A stretch of 64,000 nucleotides of DNA, taken from assembly GCF_029433255.1 (NCBI RefSeq), contig NZ_JAQTHU010000001.1:2232001-2296000 (forward strand), written 5' to 3'. Each line of letters begins with the position of its first letter. Position 1 is the first letter of the stretch. The notes under the pieces are model-generated. The model was given only the letters and a program-made list of their open reading frames with translations. It did no database searches and was not told where the DNA came from. A program made the translations under genes and the position numbers. Source of the DNA: Lactobacillus sp. ESL0791 (GTDB lineage: Bacteria > Bacillota > Bacilli > Lactobacillales > Lactobacillaceae). Shown here piece by piece: positions 9,388 to 18,445 of the stretch.

Positions 9388-9400
9388 AGACTTTGTGTTA

Positions 9401-9448
9401 AAACAAAAAATCCAAATGCCAAGGAATTTTATTGTTCCTTAGCACTTG
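9401..9448 (-). terminator. Intrinsic terminator of the LevR-type regulator gene
   Basis: Arms 9435-9448 and 9413-9426 form a 14-bp stem with two wobbles and an eight-base loop, followed on the minus strand by a U-rich run. It ends the regulator transcript just before the sigma54 promoter. Confidence 0.8.
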
Positions 9449-9506
9449 AATTTTAAGACTTCGTTCAACTTTGATTTTTTTATTTTAATTTTACAAAAAT
9501 AAATAC

Positions 9507-9531
9507 CAACAACTCTTTATAAAGCGTGTTG
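9507..9531 (-). promoter_or_regulatory. Possible upstream activator site for the LevR-type regulator
   Basis: An imperfect dyad with outer arms CAACA/TGTTG around CTTTATAAAG lies about 120-145 bases upstream of the -24 element, the usual place for an enhancer of a sigma54 activator. No binding consensus is known to me for this protein. Confidence 0.35.
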
Positions 9532-9550
9532 ATAATTGTGTTATTTTCCC

Positions 9551-12049
9551 TCAAAATTTTGCATTTTGCTTAATGTGTGTCAAAAAGTTATCTGGATATT
9601 CAAATATTATCATGTCCATCAAATTAGCAACTTCTTCTGATTTTATTTTTATTCCAAAATATTGCTCAATAATCGCAAAGGACTTTATAACGGTTTGATA
9701 TAGTTTCGGATAAGTATTAAATAATTCACATGGGTTTTTGTAATGCAATACTTCTCCTGTAAATGAGCGCTCAACCATGCACGAACAATGAATAATGAAT
9801 TTAACTAAGAATTCATTATTTAGAACCAACTTACTATTTTCTATTATTACTTTCAAAGCTTGTTTAGTAATATAAAACACCTTTTCTGCATCTAAGAAGG
9901 TCAAGATCTTTTTAAGATTATGAATTATGATTTGATCAAAATATCGATAGCTGTCATCTTTATTAACCAAACTTCCAAAACTATTATTTTTCTTGACTAA
10001 TTTTGAATAAATACTTTCAAGTGTGTCTTTACTACTTAGGATATAATTCGTTGCTTCAATCGCAATCGGTGTACTTACATTGCTCAGTACTTTAATTGGA
10101 AGCTGAGTTTCATGTTGCAATCTATCCTCAAATGTAACGATGGAACCCATGTCTGCCAATATTAAAATTCCCTGTCCTTCGTTGACTTTCCTAACCAAAT
10201 CCTTTGCTTGATTGTAAATTTTATTTAAATCGTCCGATAAGTGCATATTAATTGCATGAACATGCTTAGTTTTTAGGAGCTGATTAACAACTTCCGCCAT
10301 GCTAGAAGCAGTCGAGTTACCATGCATAATGATAATAATACCTATTTTACCTTCTTCTGCTTCAAACAAAAGGTGATTTAAAATTTCTGCGAAAAAAAGT
10401 TGATCGTTGTTGGTATAATACTTTTTTGTTTTCACTTCAATTTCAGTAAAAATTTTGTCCGTCAATTGCTCAATAAAACCATCAGTCAACGAATTAGAAT
10501 CAACTTTATGGGAGACTGAAACCAATTTACTAATATGGTAAGTTAATAATTGAGAACAGTATTCACAGCTTTTAAGACTTGTAGCATATGGTCTTATTGC
10601 ATTAAAAATGATTTCTTTTACATCCTTATTAATAAAAGTTTCCAATATTGTTTTATTGTTAATACCATATTGATCATTTGCAAGCTTAGAATAATCCGCA
10701 ATCAAACAATTCATGTATTTAACGATTTCACTCTTTAATTCAGATTTAGCTTTAGTATCTGTATTTGCTGCTTCTAAATACTTTGTTGTTTTTATCTCCG
10801 AAACATTATAATAATTTAAGGCATCAACTGAATTTTGTGAGCCGCCTTTCTCTTTATAATTAAAAATTAACGTATTAGGTAATGAGTAAACAAAATTTTT
10901 GTCAGCGTTATTTGGCGTCTTTACTTGCTCCAACAAAAATTTGGGAATATCAGACAGGACCAACTCTAACCTTGAAAAATTATCTTCTGAAACATATCTC
11001 AAAAATGCACTCGCACAAGCATATTGAATGCTACTTTTCAGATGACCAATATTTCCAGTAAAATTGCCGAATAAAAACAGCAGCAAAATATCTCTAGATA
11101 CATATATATTTTGTTGAGTATTTTGAGATTCTTGCTTGAAAAAATAACAAATTAATTCAAACTTTTCTTTTATTGATTTTTTAGCTAGAGATTCCAAATG
11201 AATATGAATAGGAATTCTTCTTAAAAAAGTGCTTAACATCGTTTCAGAAGGCTTTTCAGTTGTTGCAGCGATAATTCGACATTTAGAAGAAGAATTTTTT
11301 ACTTGTCCTAATTTATGATATTGTCCCCTGTCCATCAGAGAAAAAAGCATCTCTTGACCCTTTTCACTTAATCGATGGACTTCATCAAGAAATAAAATAC
11401 CGCCATCAGCTTCACCGACAATTCCTTCTTTATCATCAGTAGCTCCTGTATAGGATCCCTTGAGATGTCCAAAAAGTTGAGATAATAATAATTCTTGGTT
11501 ATCTGCATAATCGGCACAATTAAAATTGATGAAAGGCGCATCCTTACTCAAAATTTTTTTATTTATGCCATATTGGTACATTTTTTCTGCAAATAAAGAT
11601 TTGCCAACGCCAGTTTCTCCTGTAATTAAAGTTGTTAATCCATTAGGCGGATATAAAATAGCAGACTTTGCTTTTTTTATAGCATCTTTCAATGAACCAT
11701 CATAACCAATCAATTCATTAAAATCATTATTGCTTTTTGAGTTTTCCGGCTTTTGCCCAAGAAAGGACGATAAACTACTATAATCCGTAGTATTGGGTAG
11801 TATATTCCCCGAGAAATCTTCTATTACTTTTTTACATATATATTGGGTGGGCTTTCCCTTTATTTTTATTAATAGATTCTCTCTTGTTAATTCATTCAGT
11901 TCCCTGCTTACATTACTACGATCCAACTGTAATTTTTCGCTAATATCTTTAGCTGTTGCTCCTCTCAATATCGTATTGTGCAAAATTAGTTGAGAAGTGG
12001 TGTCATCTTTAACGCTTAAAAAAACTTTTTCTTTTCTAAACTTTTTCAT
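9551..12049 (-). CDS. LevR/ManR-type sigma54-dependent PTS operon activator
   Basis: 832 residues. N-terminal winged helix (about 20-70), then an AAA+ sigma54-interaction domain with Walker A TGETGVGKS (143-151), GSYTGA (198-203, the GAFTGA loop that contacts sigma54) and Walker B GILFLDE. Next come a PTS regulation domain (about 430-530), an EIIA-Man-like domain with MHGNSTASS (about 575) and a second PRD with IHCSCMVER near 770. This is the LevR/ManR order. It should activate the sigma54 promoter downstream, with activity set by phosphorylation from the PTS. The start has only a weak GAGAG site. rpoN itself is not in the window. Confidence 0.93.
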   Translation of the reverse strand: MKKFRKEKVFLSVKDDTTSQLILHNTILRGATAKDISEKLQLDRSNVSRELNELTRENLLIKIKGKPTQYICKKVIEDFSGNILPNTTDYSSLSSFLGQKPENSKSNNDFNELIGYDGSLKDAIKKAKSAILYPPNGLTTLITGETGVGKSLFAEKMYQYGINKKILSKDAPFINFNCADYADNQELLLSQLFGHLKGSYTGATDDKEGIVGEADGGILFLDEVHRLSEKGQEMLFSLMDRGQYHKLGQVKNSSSKCRIIAATTEKPSETMLSTFLRRIPIHIHLESLAKKSIKEKFELICYFFKQESQNTQQNIYVSRDILLLFLFGNFTGNIGHLKSSIQYACASAFLRYVSEDNFSRLELVLSDIPKFLLEQVKTPNNADKNFVYSLPNTLIFNYKEKGGSQNSVDALNYYNVSEIKTTKYLEAANTDTKAKSELKSEIVKYMNCLIADYSKLANDQYGINNKTILETFINKDVKEIIFNAIRPYATSLKSCEYCSQLLTYHISKLVSVSHKVDSNSLTDGFIEQLTDKIFTEIEVKTKKYYTNNDQLFFAEILNHLLFEAEEGKIGIIIIMHGNSTASSMAEVVNQLLKTKHVHAINMHLSDDLNKIYNQAKDLVRKVNEGQGILILADMGSIVTFEDRLQHETQLPIKVLSNVSTPIAIEATNYILSSKDTLESIYSKLVKKNNSFGSLVNKDDSYRYFDQIIIHNLKKILTFLDAEKVFYITKQALKVIIENSKLVLNNEFLVKFIIHCSCMVERSFTGEVLHYKNPCELFNTYPKLYQTVIKSFAIIEQYFGIKIKSEEVANLMDMIIFEYPDNFLTHIKQNAKF

Positions 12050-12340
12050 ATTAATTCTCTCTTTATTTGTACTATTTTACCTATTTATTATTGAACTTGA
12101 TTATGTTTAAATTCAACAATCTTTTTAATCTCCGCACACAAAAAAATAAAAGCTTACCACTGTTATTGCTCATAAGTATGCAAATTTTAAAATAAAGATC
12201 AAACAAGCAAAAGATATTTTCAAATCATATTCAGTGTACACCTTTTCTTCAACTAAGCATAACCAAGCTAGTTATATACCGTCATAGTGCTTTTGCATAT
12301 GACCTAAAAAGCATTGTTGAAATAGTAGATTCCTCACATC
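12050..12340 (-). other. Upstream region of the LevR-type regulator gene
   Basis: About 290 bases without an open frame. A weak promoter-like pair on the minus strand (TTGAAT, 18 bases, AATAAT) lies about 40 bases before the regulator start. I see nothing else that I can support. Confidence 0.35.
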
Positions 12341-12470
12341 AAAAAAAAGCCTAATTCCACCAACATCGGAACTAGGCTCACACAGTGTTAACCGTCACTT
12401 CTGACCACATATAGAAGATAGCTATTTTCGCTACCGGAGAAAATAGTTATCCTCTGAGCAACGGTTCAGG
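12341..12470 (-). ncRNA. Orphan structured small RNA, about 130 nt, own promoter and terminator
   Basis: The minus-strand transcript would start near 12470, seven bases after a good -10, and end at a terminator hairpin (12368-12377 with 12349-12358) followed by eight U. Inside, AACCGT (from 12466) pairs with ACGGTT (12390-12395) as a closing helix. It encloses a 17-bp hairpin (12439-12455 with 12413-12429) and a smaller CTTCT/AGAAG hairpin. No open frame is present. It stands between the dlt operon terminator and the PTS regulator. I cannot match it to tmRNA, SRP RNA, 6S RNA or a T-box from memory. Confidence 0.7.
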
Positions 12471-12473
12471 AAA

Positions 12474-12502
12474 ATTTTAGCATTCAATCACCAAAAACGC
12501 AA
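12474..12502 (-). promoter_or_regulatory. Promoter of the orphan small RNA
   Basis: TTGCGT (12497-12502), 17 bases, then TAAAAT (12474-12479) preceded by TGC, an extended -10. It is independent of the dlt operon, which terminates just upstream. Confidence 0.7.
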
Positions 12503-12527
12503 GACCCCTCAGTTTTAGCCACAACGC

Positions 12528-12550
12528 AAAAAGCGGGGGAATCCCCTCGC
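12528..12550 (-). terminator. Intrinsic terminator of the dlt operon
   Basis: A GC-rich hairpin (12533-12550) followed on the minus strand by five U, 17 bases after the serine hydrolase stop codon. Confidence 0.8.
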
Positions 12551-12566
12551 TAATCATCTTTTAATA

Positions 12567-13514
12567 TTAATTCATTTTTAAAAGCTGTGCCATAATCCGG
12601 TCAACCTGCGCTCTAAGGTAAGTAAACTCACCATCCTTCGTCCGGTTGCTCTGAATAATAATCATGTCCTTGGCATCATCACTCGTACGCAGAAAGGTAT
12701 AATAACCCTCACCGGCACCATTGGCAGTTTTGTAACCCTGATAATTGTACAAACCGCCGCCATAATTCGATAAAGGCGAACGTGTTTGATAAAGTTCCTC
12801 GCGACTACTCTTGGTTAAAAGCTTACCGGTCAAAATATAGCGTAAAATCTTCGCCAAATCATAGTTAGACATCACAATCGATCCTGCACCCAGCTCATTG
12901 TGCGCATCAAGCACAGCCGTTTTGTGTTTGACAACATCATAGCGGCCATTGCGGTAAATAAATCCGGGAACCAATCCACTAGCAACTATGTCTTCCGGCT
13001 CAGACCATAAGAACTCGGCCTGCCGCAATTTCAGCGGCCTAATGAAGGTCTGACGGAAAAGCTCCTCATACGACTTATGCTCAATCTGCGAAATAATGCC
13101 ACAAAGATAAACATAATTGAGCGAACTATAATACCATTGGTTCAATAAATCTTTTGAAAAAACGGTTTTCTGAATGTCCTGATTAATATTATCTTCATCA
13201 GACAAGAAATGCTCGCTGCCAAGCTCTTCACCCGGCATGATATCAAGACCGGATGTCATACTCAGCAGATTTTTAATCTTGACCTTGTCTGCACCCGGCA
13301 CGCTTGGATAAAATTTAGCCAAGCGATCATTCATGCTTAGTTTGCCATTTTGAATTTCCCGCATAACCATTGCGGCTGTCATTGACTTTTGCACGGAATT
13401 TATCAGATAACTAGTGTCAGTTGTATTATCTGTAGCATAGTTGAGCAGAATTTTGCCATTTTTGATGACTAATACTGATCCCTTGATGCCCAGAGCATTA
13501 ATTTCCTGGCGCAC
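12567..13514 (-). CDS. Serine hydrolase, beta-lactamase / PBP-X fold, last gene of the dlt operon
   Basis: 315 residues from a GTG that overlaps the dltD stop by one base (TAGTG), behind AAGGAA. The SxxK motif is SVQK at about 40-43 and a class C-like YSSLNYVYL stands where YSN is usual. The position recalls DltE/PbpX2 of Lactiplantibacillus, an esterase acting on D-alanylated lipoteichoic acid, though that gene lies at the front of its operon. Unlike such enzymes it has no signal peptide or membrane anchor, and an in-frame stop about 20 bases upstream excludes a longer form. Its role in D-alanine metabolism is inferred from context. Confidence 0.8.
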   Translation of the reverse strand: MRQEINALGIKGSVLVIKNGKILLNYATDNTTDTSYLINSVQKSMTAAMVMREIQNGKLSMNDRLAKFYPSVPGADKVKIKNLLSMTSGLDIMPGEELGSEHFLSDEDNINQDIQKTVFSKDLLNQWYYSSLNYVYLCGIISQIEHKSYEELFRQTFIRPLKLRQAEFLWSEPEDIVASGLVPGFIYRNGRYDVVKHKTAVLDAHNELGAGSIVMSNYDLAKILRYILTGKLLTKSSREELYQTRSPLSNYGGGLYNYQGYKTANGAGEGYYTFLRTSDDAKDMIIIQSNRTKDGEFTYLRAQVDRIMAQLLKMN

Positions 13515-14824
13515 TAATTTCCTTTTAAATTATCTTTTTGATCAACTTTCAAAGTGTTTTTATCTGTAATATTGACCAGAGCAGCATAAGGTTTGCGTTG
13601 CCACTTCTTTGAATAAAAGTAATTATGGATATTATAGTTATAAGGTAGATTAGCCTTCTTCATAAATGGCCTAACGGCTTGGTCAACGGCGACCCAGCCG
13701 CGCCAGCCCAAATGAATCGTGTCCTCCATAAAGTGCTGCTGAGCGCCGCGTTTTGATAAATCCTTGATATTATCAAAGCCTTGGCTGCGCAACTGGTACT
13801 TAATCTTTGAGACAGCTTTTTGGTACATCTTCTGCGATAAACCGGTGTACTCAGACCACTTGGCATTAACCGGTGGAATAATAAACAGAACATTGGTATG
13901 CTGCTTAGCAAACTGGTCAAGCATTAATTCAAAGTCGCCATATTCAGCTGATTTGGTATAGTCAAAATCACGCTGACTGCCCTTTAGTCTATCCAGTGTC
14001 CGTTTATTAAGCCGCTTTTTGTAAAAAACATTATTAATCCCGAAATCGTTCGAATTGGTGTGCTTTTCGGCTTGTTCATCAGCCACTCTGTCCAAGCCCG
14101 CAATCGAATACTTATCAGGCAGCAGCTTACCCTGTGCACGAATCTTCTGAATACGGTCACGCAACTGGAATGTACTGAAGAACTTGTCCTCATTGTTCAG
14201 CATCCGGCGCCGGCCATCAAGAGCAAGGCGCTGAATGGTTGAAAGCTTGCCGCCGCGTGCAACTGTCTTCATGCCCGACTTAATTATGCCCTTAACCTCC
14301 GGCATTTTGAGAAAGCGTTTCGCTGCGTAACGGTCTGTGCGCGTATTTCTTGCTTGCAGAATAAAATTACATGCCTGCAGCGGTGAGTAGTATAGGCTAA
14401 AAGCATTGGGATCTTGGCCTCTTTTGGTAAACCATTGCGGCGAAACAATTACCACAGCCTTTTTATTTTTAAGTTGTTCAGCTGTACCCTGCATCCCCAA
14501 GAATTGCGCTAACGATTGGCTGCCCGGACCGCCCAGTAAGAACGGCCGGTATGACCGGTGGTACTTTTCCGCCAACACGCTGGGGTGCAGCGGATCCATC
14601 CGAGACAGCTCACTTGAGCCGTAGAAAGGCACATAACCATCCTGATAGGCATTCTGCTTCATCCGCGAGCCCTTGAAAATTGTCGTGGTTTGGGAATTAG
14701 CTGCCTGGTAGACTGAATCTTTGGAGAAGGTTCGCTCCCACGGCAGCAAAAAGACAACTAATAACAAAATAAAAGCGCAAAGAACTGGGCCAAAAATCTG
14801 CCACAGTCGGCGTTTGTTATTCAT
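13514..14824 (-). CDS. dltD: DltD, D-alanyl transfer protein of lipoteichoic acid
   Basis: 436 residues. One N-terminal membrane segment (about 10-30, GPVLCAFILLLVVFLLPW) and an extracellular SGNH-like domain with FYGSSELSRMDPLHPS near 70, the DltD catalytic serine block, and DTIHLGWRGWVAVD near the end. It works with DltB and DltC to move D-alanine onto lipoteichoic acid at the outer face of the membrane. It overlaps the dltC stop by eight bases. Confidence 0.97.
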   Translation of the reverse strand: MNNKRRLWQIFGPVLCAFILLLVVFLLPWERTFSKDSVYQAANSQTTTIFKGSRMKQNAYQDGYVPFYGSSELSRMDPLHPSVLAEKYHRSYRPFLLGGPGSQSLAQFLGMQGTAEQLKNKKAVVIVSPQWFTKRGQDPNAFSLYYSPLQACNFILQARNTRTDRYAAKRFLKMPEVKGIIKSGMKTVARGGKLSTIQRLALDGRRRMLNNEDKFFSTFQLRDRIQKIRAQGKLLPDKYSIAGLDRVADEQAEKHTNSNDFGINNVFYKKRLNKRTLDRLKGSQRDFDYTKSAEYGDFELMLDQFAKQHTNVLFIIPPVNAKWSEYTGLSQKMYQKAVSKIKYQLRSQGFDNIKDLSKRGAQQHFMEDTIHLGWRGWVAVDQAVRPFMKKANLPYNYNIHNYFYSKKWQRKPYAALVNITDKNTLKVDQKDNLKGN

Positions 14825-15056
14825 TTTCTAAGTTTTCCACCTTTGTCACAATCTTAGCAGGGGTATCCCATTCTTCACGGTTAAATTCAGAAACCGGAAC
14901 ATCGATGCCAAATTTTTCTTGTAAATTGAGGAGCATCTGCACGCTTGCCATCGAATCCATCAGACCATTAGCAAAAATATTTTCGTCCATCCGGTCTGAC
15001 AAGTCCTCACCGGTTAAATCTTCCAAAATTGCCAAAACTTCTTTTTTAGTATCCAT
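14817..15056 (-). CDS. dltC: DltC, D-alanyl carrier protein
   Basis: 79 residues, an acyl-carrier-type protein. Ser35 in NGLMDSMASVQM is the 4'-phosphopantetheine attachment site. DltA loads it with D-alanine and DltB/DltD pass that on to teichoic acid. The length is typical. It lies 37 bases after dltB and overlaps dltD. Confidence 0.97.
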   Translation of the reverse strand: MDTKKEVLAILEDLTGEDLSDRMDENIFANGLMDSMASVQMLLNLQEKFGIDVPVSEFNREEWDTPAKIVTKVENLENE

Positions 15057-15093
15057 TTTTTTACTCCTTTAATAAATTTTTTACTCTTTTTCC

Positions 15094-16332
15094 CTACTTC
15101 CAGCCAAACCAAAGCTGACTGAGAAAGCCTGAGAAAATTAAAAAGCTAAAACATACGACGTTAAACGTTACAAAAATTGCGAAATATTTTGTAAACCTAT
15201 TCGAAGGCAACTTACCCTTGTGTTTTTTCTTAAAACGCAGCCAGGAATCATTGATAATAATCGCCAGCGCGTGGAAAATGCCATAAACAATGTAATACCA
15301 GGTTAAGCCATGCCAGAAGCCCATGATGCCGAATAGCAGCAGGTAGGAAACTTGCGACAGGCGGATGCGGTTTTTGATTAATTTTTTCTTCATTGCGAAA
15401 AAGGTGAACCGCATGTAGATATAATCCCGGAACCAAAAGGACAAGGTCATGTGCCAACGGTTCCAGAATTCTTTGATATTCTTGGACATAAAGGGCTTGT
15501 TAAAGTTCATTGGCGTGTGAATTCCCATGAAATAGGAAATTGCCACCGCAAACAGCGAATAGCCCGCAAAGTCAAAGAATAAATACATGCTGTAGCAATA
15601 CATGTAGGCAACCAGCCACCATGAAAGCTTGAGGCCGCCGTTCATGTTGCCGACAATCAGTGCCGACCTGCTGATCCGTGGTAGCCAGTAAGTGCCGAAG
15701 AACCAGCCCAAGACAAACTTATAAAGAAAGCCTTGGAACAGGTAACGCACGGCGTAGCCTAAGTCACTGACGTACTGGTCACGCGCTGGGGCAACGTCGC
15801 ACTCCTTGGCAAACCGCCGATAACGGTCAATCGGTCCCGAAGAAATTGTTGGGAAAAACAGCAGAAAGCGCAGGTAGGTTATGGGATTGACCTTTTTAAT
15901 TGCACCATCGCGAATTTCCATGATGACCTGCACGGTCTTAAAGGTGATATAAGAAATACCCAAAAAGCCCAGCACGCCCGGAATCTGCTTTTGCGGCATC
16001 GCTGTCTGCACCTTGACCAGTGCCAGCGGGGCGATTGCCAAAATAACCGCTAGGCAGAAGACCCAAGTTTTATTTTTTCCAACTTTTCGGTAATGCAGGT
16101 AAGCAAAGGTAAGGACAAACTGAATAACCAGATAAATGATCAGGTTCATCCCCTCGCGCCACTTAATCCCGTCGAAAATCAGGAAGAGGAAAACAAGCGA
16201 GAAAACCGCTTCATAAACTTTAAAGCGGTGCCCATAGTACAGCCCAATAATCATCGGGATCAGGGCAATCATCAGGTAGATGAAATACTGCGGGTTGGCA
16301 TAAGGCTGTAAGTTAATGAAATCTAAATTCAC
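15094..16332 (-). CDS. dltB: DltB, MBOAT-family D-alanine transfer protein
   Basis: 412 residues with many membrane segments. The MBOAT signature and catalytic histidine lie in LFGIMGFWHGLTWYYIVYG (about 335-353), and NIKEFWNRWHMTLSFWFRDY precedes it. It takes the D-alanyl group from DltC across the membrane. Its start shares one base with the dltA stop. Confidence 0.97.
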   Translation of the reverse strand: MNLDFINLQPYANPQYFIYLMIALIPMIIGLYYGHRFKVYEAVFSLVFLFLIFDGIKWREGMNLIIYLVIQFVLTFAYLHYRKVGKNKTWVFCLAVILAIAPLALVKVQTAMPQKQIPGVLGFLGISYITFKTVQVIMEIRDGAIKKVNPITYLRFLLFFPTISSGPIDRYRRFAKECDVAPARDQYVSDLGYAVRYLFQGFLYKFVLGWFFGTYWLPRISRSALIVGNMNGGLKLSWWLVAYMYCYSMYLFFDFAGYSLFAVAISYFMGIHTPMNFNKPFMSKNIKEFWNRWHMTLSFWFRDYIYMRFTFFAMKKKLIKNRIRLSQVSYLLLFGIMGFWHGLTWYYIVYGIFHALAIIINDSWLRFKKKHKGKLPSNRFTKYFAIFVTFNVVCFSFLIFSGFLSQLWFGWK

Positions 16333-17843
16333 TACTTATTAACCTCCTTAATTACCGCTTTGATATCCACCTTCCCGTTCTGAGAAATCGGCAGTTCGTT
16401 ACGATAAACAAAGCGCTGGGGAATCATGTACGGCATCACATTTTTGGCTAAATCTTCACGGATGAGCTTGGTCAGTTCACCCTCAGAATATTTGCGCTGG
16501 ACACCGTCTTCAAGCTCAATCTCGGCAACAATCTGCTTAACCGTATGATCTTTGCCGTATTTAGGTGCTGCAACCCCGTAACGGACCAGTTTATTCTGTC
16601 CCAAATAATGGTTGATTTCCTCAATCTCAATCCGGTAGCCGTTAAATTTAATCTGAAAGTCAATCCGGCCGCGGTAAAAAAGCATCTTGCCGTCAAAGAA
16701 ACCTTCGTCACCAGACCGGTGGCTCATGTATTTATCCCCGGCTTGTTTAAAGAATGCCTTCTCCGTCTTCTCAGGATTATTCATGTAACCCTTGGAAACG
16801 CTCGGCCCTTCAATGACGATTTCTCCTTGACCTTCCTTGTCACTCTTAGATTCATCAATCGTGATCCGAGTGTCTTCTTTAACTAGACCGATCGGCAGCC
16901 GGTCATATTTTTGCAGAATGTCATCTGTAATTTCCACCTGCGTAACGGCAACCGTTGTTTCAGTTGGACCATAGGTATTAAAAATCCGTACGTCAGGAAA
17001 CCGTTTCTTGAGCATGACAACTTCATTATGCGGTAATTCTTCACCGCAGAACAAAATGTGTGTCAAATCCGGATGGTGCTTTTCATCAAAGGTTTTGTCC
17101 AAAAAACACATCTGGGCAAATGACGGTGTCGACACCCAAACGTTAAACTGCAGTTTGGGCAGAACCGCAAATAACTGTGCAAAGTTTTGGGTAACATCAT
17201 GCGGCAGAACAACCAGCTTGCCACCAGCAACTAACGCTGGATACAGACTCATTACCGATAAATCAAACGAATACGGTGCCTGAGCCAAAAAACTCGGCTG
17301 CTCGGGCAAACCGAAATCCTCCAGTTCCCAGTTAATGAAACTAAGCAGATTATTATGGCTGATCTGCACACCCTTCGGCTTACCGCTAGTTCCCGAGGTG
17401 AAAATAATATAAAAATTATCATCACCTTCGACGAAATGCTGCACGGCGTGAACCGGACTGCTGCCAACATCTTCAGGCTGCACAACTTGCAGCTGGGATA
17501 AGTCAACATCCGGCAGCGGATCAATCGCCAGCACAACCTGCGCTTCTGAGACTTCCTGAATTGTCGTCAGCCGTTCTGCATTAGAATAACTGGCAATCGG
17601 GATATAGGCGTGCCCTGCTTTAACACAGCCTAGAAAACTGGCAATCATATCAAAAGTTTGCCCGCCCCAAATCATGACTGGACCATGCTCAGGAATTTTT
17701 AAGCTGGCAAGCTTATCGGCCCATTCATCTGAACGTTCCTTCAGCTCGCCGTAAGTATTGGTTTTACCGAGATAGTCATAGGCTACCCTTGCGGGATCCT
17801 CTGCGGCAATCTTATCAATTTTTTTAATTATATCTTTGATCAT
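16332..17843 (-). CDS. dltA: DltA, D-alanine-D-alanyl carrier protein ligase
   Basis: 503 residues, an adenylate-forming enzyme. FTSGTSGKPKG (about 150) is the P-loop-like A3 motif, FNTYGPTETTVAV the A5 region, and NGKVDIKAV near the C-terminus holds the catalytic lysine. It activates D-alanine with ATP and loads DltC in the cytoplasm. It follows dltX by 18 bases. Confidence 0.97.
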   Translation of the reverse strand: MIKDIIKKIDKIAAEDPARVAYDYLGKTNTYGELKERSDEWADKLASLKIPEHGPVMIWGGQTFDMIASFLGCVKAGHAYIPIASYSNAERLTTIQEVSEAQVVLAIDPLPDVDLSQLQVVQPEDVGSSPVHAVQHFVEGDDNFYIIFTSGTSGKPKGVQISHNNLLSFINWELEDFGLPEQPSFLAQAPYSFDLSVMSLYPALVAGGKLVVLPHDVTQNFAQLFAVLPKLQFNVWVSTPSFAQMCFLDKTFDEKHHPDLTHILFCGEELPHNEVVMLKKRFPDVRIFNTYGPTETTVAVTQVEITDDILQKYDRLPIGLVKEDTRITIDESKSDKEGQGEIVIEGPSVSKGYMNNPEKTEKAFFKQAGDKYMSHRSGDEGFFDGKMLFYRGRIDFQIKFNGYRIEIEEINHYLGQNKLVRYGVAAPKYGKDHTVKQIVAEIELEDGVQRKYSEGELTKLIREDLAKNVMPYMIPQRFVYRNELPISQNGKVDIKAVIKEVNK

Positions 17844-17861
17844 AATTAATCCCTGCCTACT

Positions 17862-18014
17862 TTAAAATTCGTTATAAATAAAGTGAACTGAAGTTAGGCC
17901 GCTATATTCATATAGATAGACTAAAGCCATTAAAATTGCAAAATAAATCAATGTTTTCAAAACAAACATGCCTATCTGCCTGCCTTTAGTATCAACTTTT
18001 TGTTTTTTCTCCAT
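17862..18014 (-). CDS. dltX: DltX, small membrane protein of the dlt operon
   Basis: 50 residues: a basic start (MEKKQKVDTKGRQ), one membrane helix at about 15-35 and the conserved C-terminal end HFIYNEF. DltX proteins carry such a short conserved tail, which is thought to take part in D-alanyl transfer outside the membrane. It is the first gene of the operon, behind a GAGGG site. Confidence 0.93.
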   Translation of the reverse strand: MEKKQKVDTKGRQIGMFVLKTLIYFAILMALVYLYEYSGLTSVHFIYNEF

Positions 18015-18094
18015 CTTTTTCCCTCAGTAATAATATATTTCACTTGGCATTAATGGTACTACAAATAATAAGCACTGGAAGAAGACACCATTAG

Positions 18095-18124
18095 ATTTTA
18101 ACAAATTTAAACATTTTACTGCAA
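18095..18124 (-). promoter_or_regulatory. Probable dlt operon promoter
   Basis: TTGCAG (18119-18124), 18 bases, TAAAAT (18095-18100) on the minus strand, about 80 bases before dltX. The upstream genes on the same strand end at 18132 with no clear terminator between. Confidence 0.5.
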
Positions 18125-18131
18125 GCCAGTT

Positions 18132-18434
18132 CTATTCCTTCAGTTTGTGCGCGTTGCGGTATGCAAAATACAATGGGACAAGCAGGATTAATGGCGCAAA
18201 AAAGATGGTGAAAATCATCAGTCCTACAATGCTGCTGGGATCCGTCCATCGCTCACTGGTTGCGGTTGTCAGCAAGTAAACAGCGAAGAGAACGATGATT
18301 CCCAATACAACTAAGAGCATAGCTGATCTCATTAATTGATAAACATACAAGTAAATCGATGCCGGAAATAAACAAAACCAGCCGGTAAACCGCAGCCAAA
18401 AAATAATTTTTTTACGATAATTTTGTTGCTTCAT
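18132..18434 (-). CDS. Small membrane protein of unknown function
   Basis: 100 residues with about three or four hydrophobic segments (about 9-30, 34-54, 66-88) and a basic start. I do not recognise a family. It begins 11 bases after the beta-propeller-like gene with a good GGAGG, so the two are probably cotranscribed, upstream of dltXABCD. A link to envelope work is suggested only by position. Confidence 0.75.
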   Translation of the reverse strand: MKQQNYRKKIIFWLRFTGWFCLFPASIYLYVYQLMRSAMLLVVLGIIVLFAVYLLTTATSERWTDPSSIVGLMIFTIFFAPLILLVPLYFAYRNAHKLKE

Positions 18435-18445
18435 GCCATCCTCCT

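Noticed and set aside
9515..9535. cre site upstream of the PTS operon
   Set aside because: AAAGCGTG there shares only the core with the CcpA consensus; too many mismatches at fixed positions.
12341..12470. T-box, SRP RNA or tmRNA identity for the orphan RNA
   Set aside because: No T-box core, no SRP GGAA-type apical motif with its partner loop, and no tRNA-like ends.
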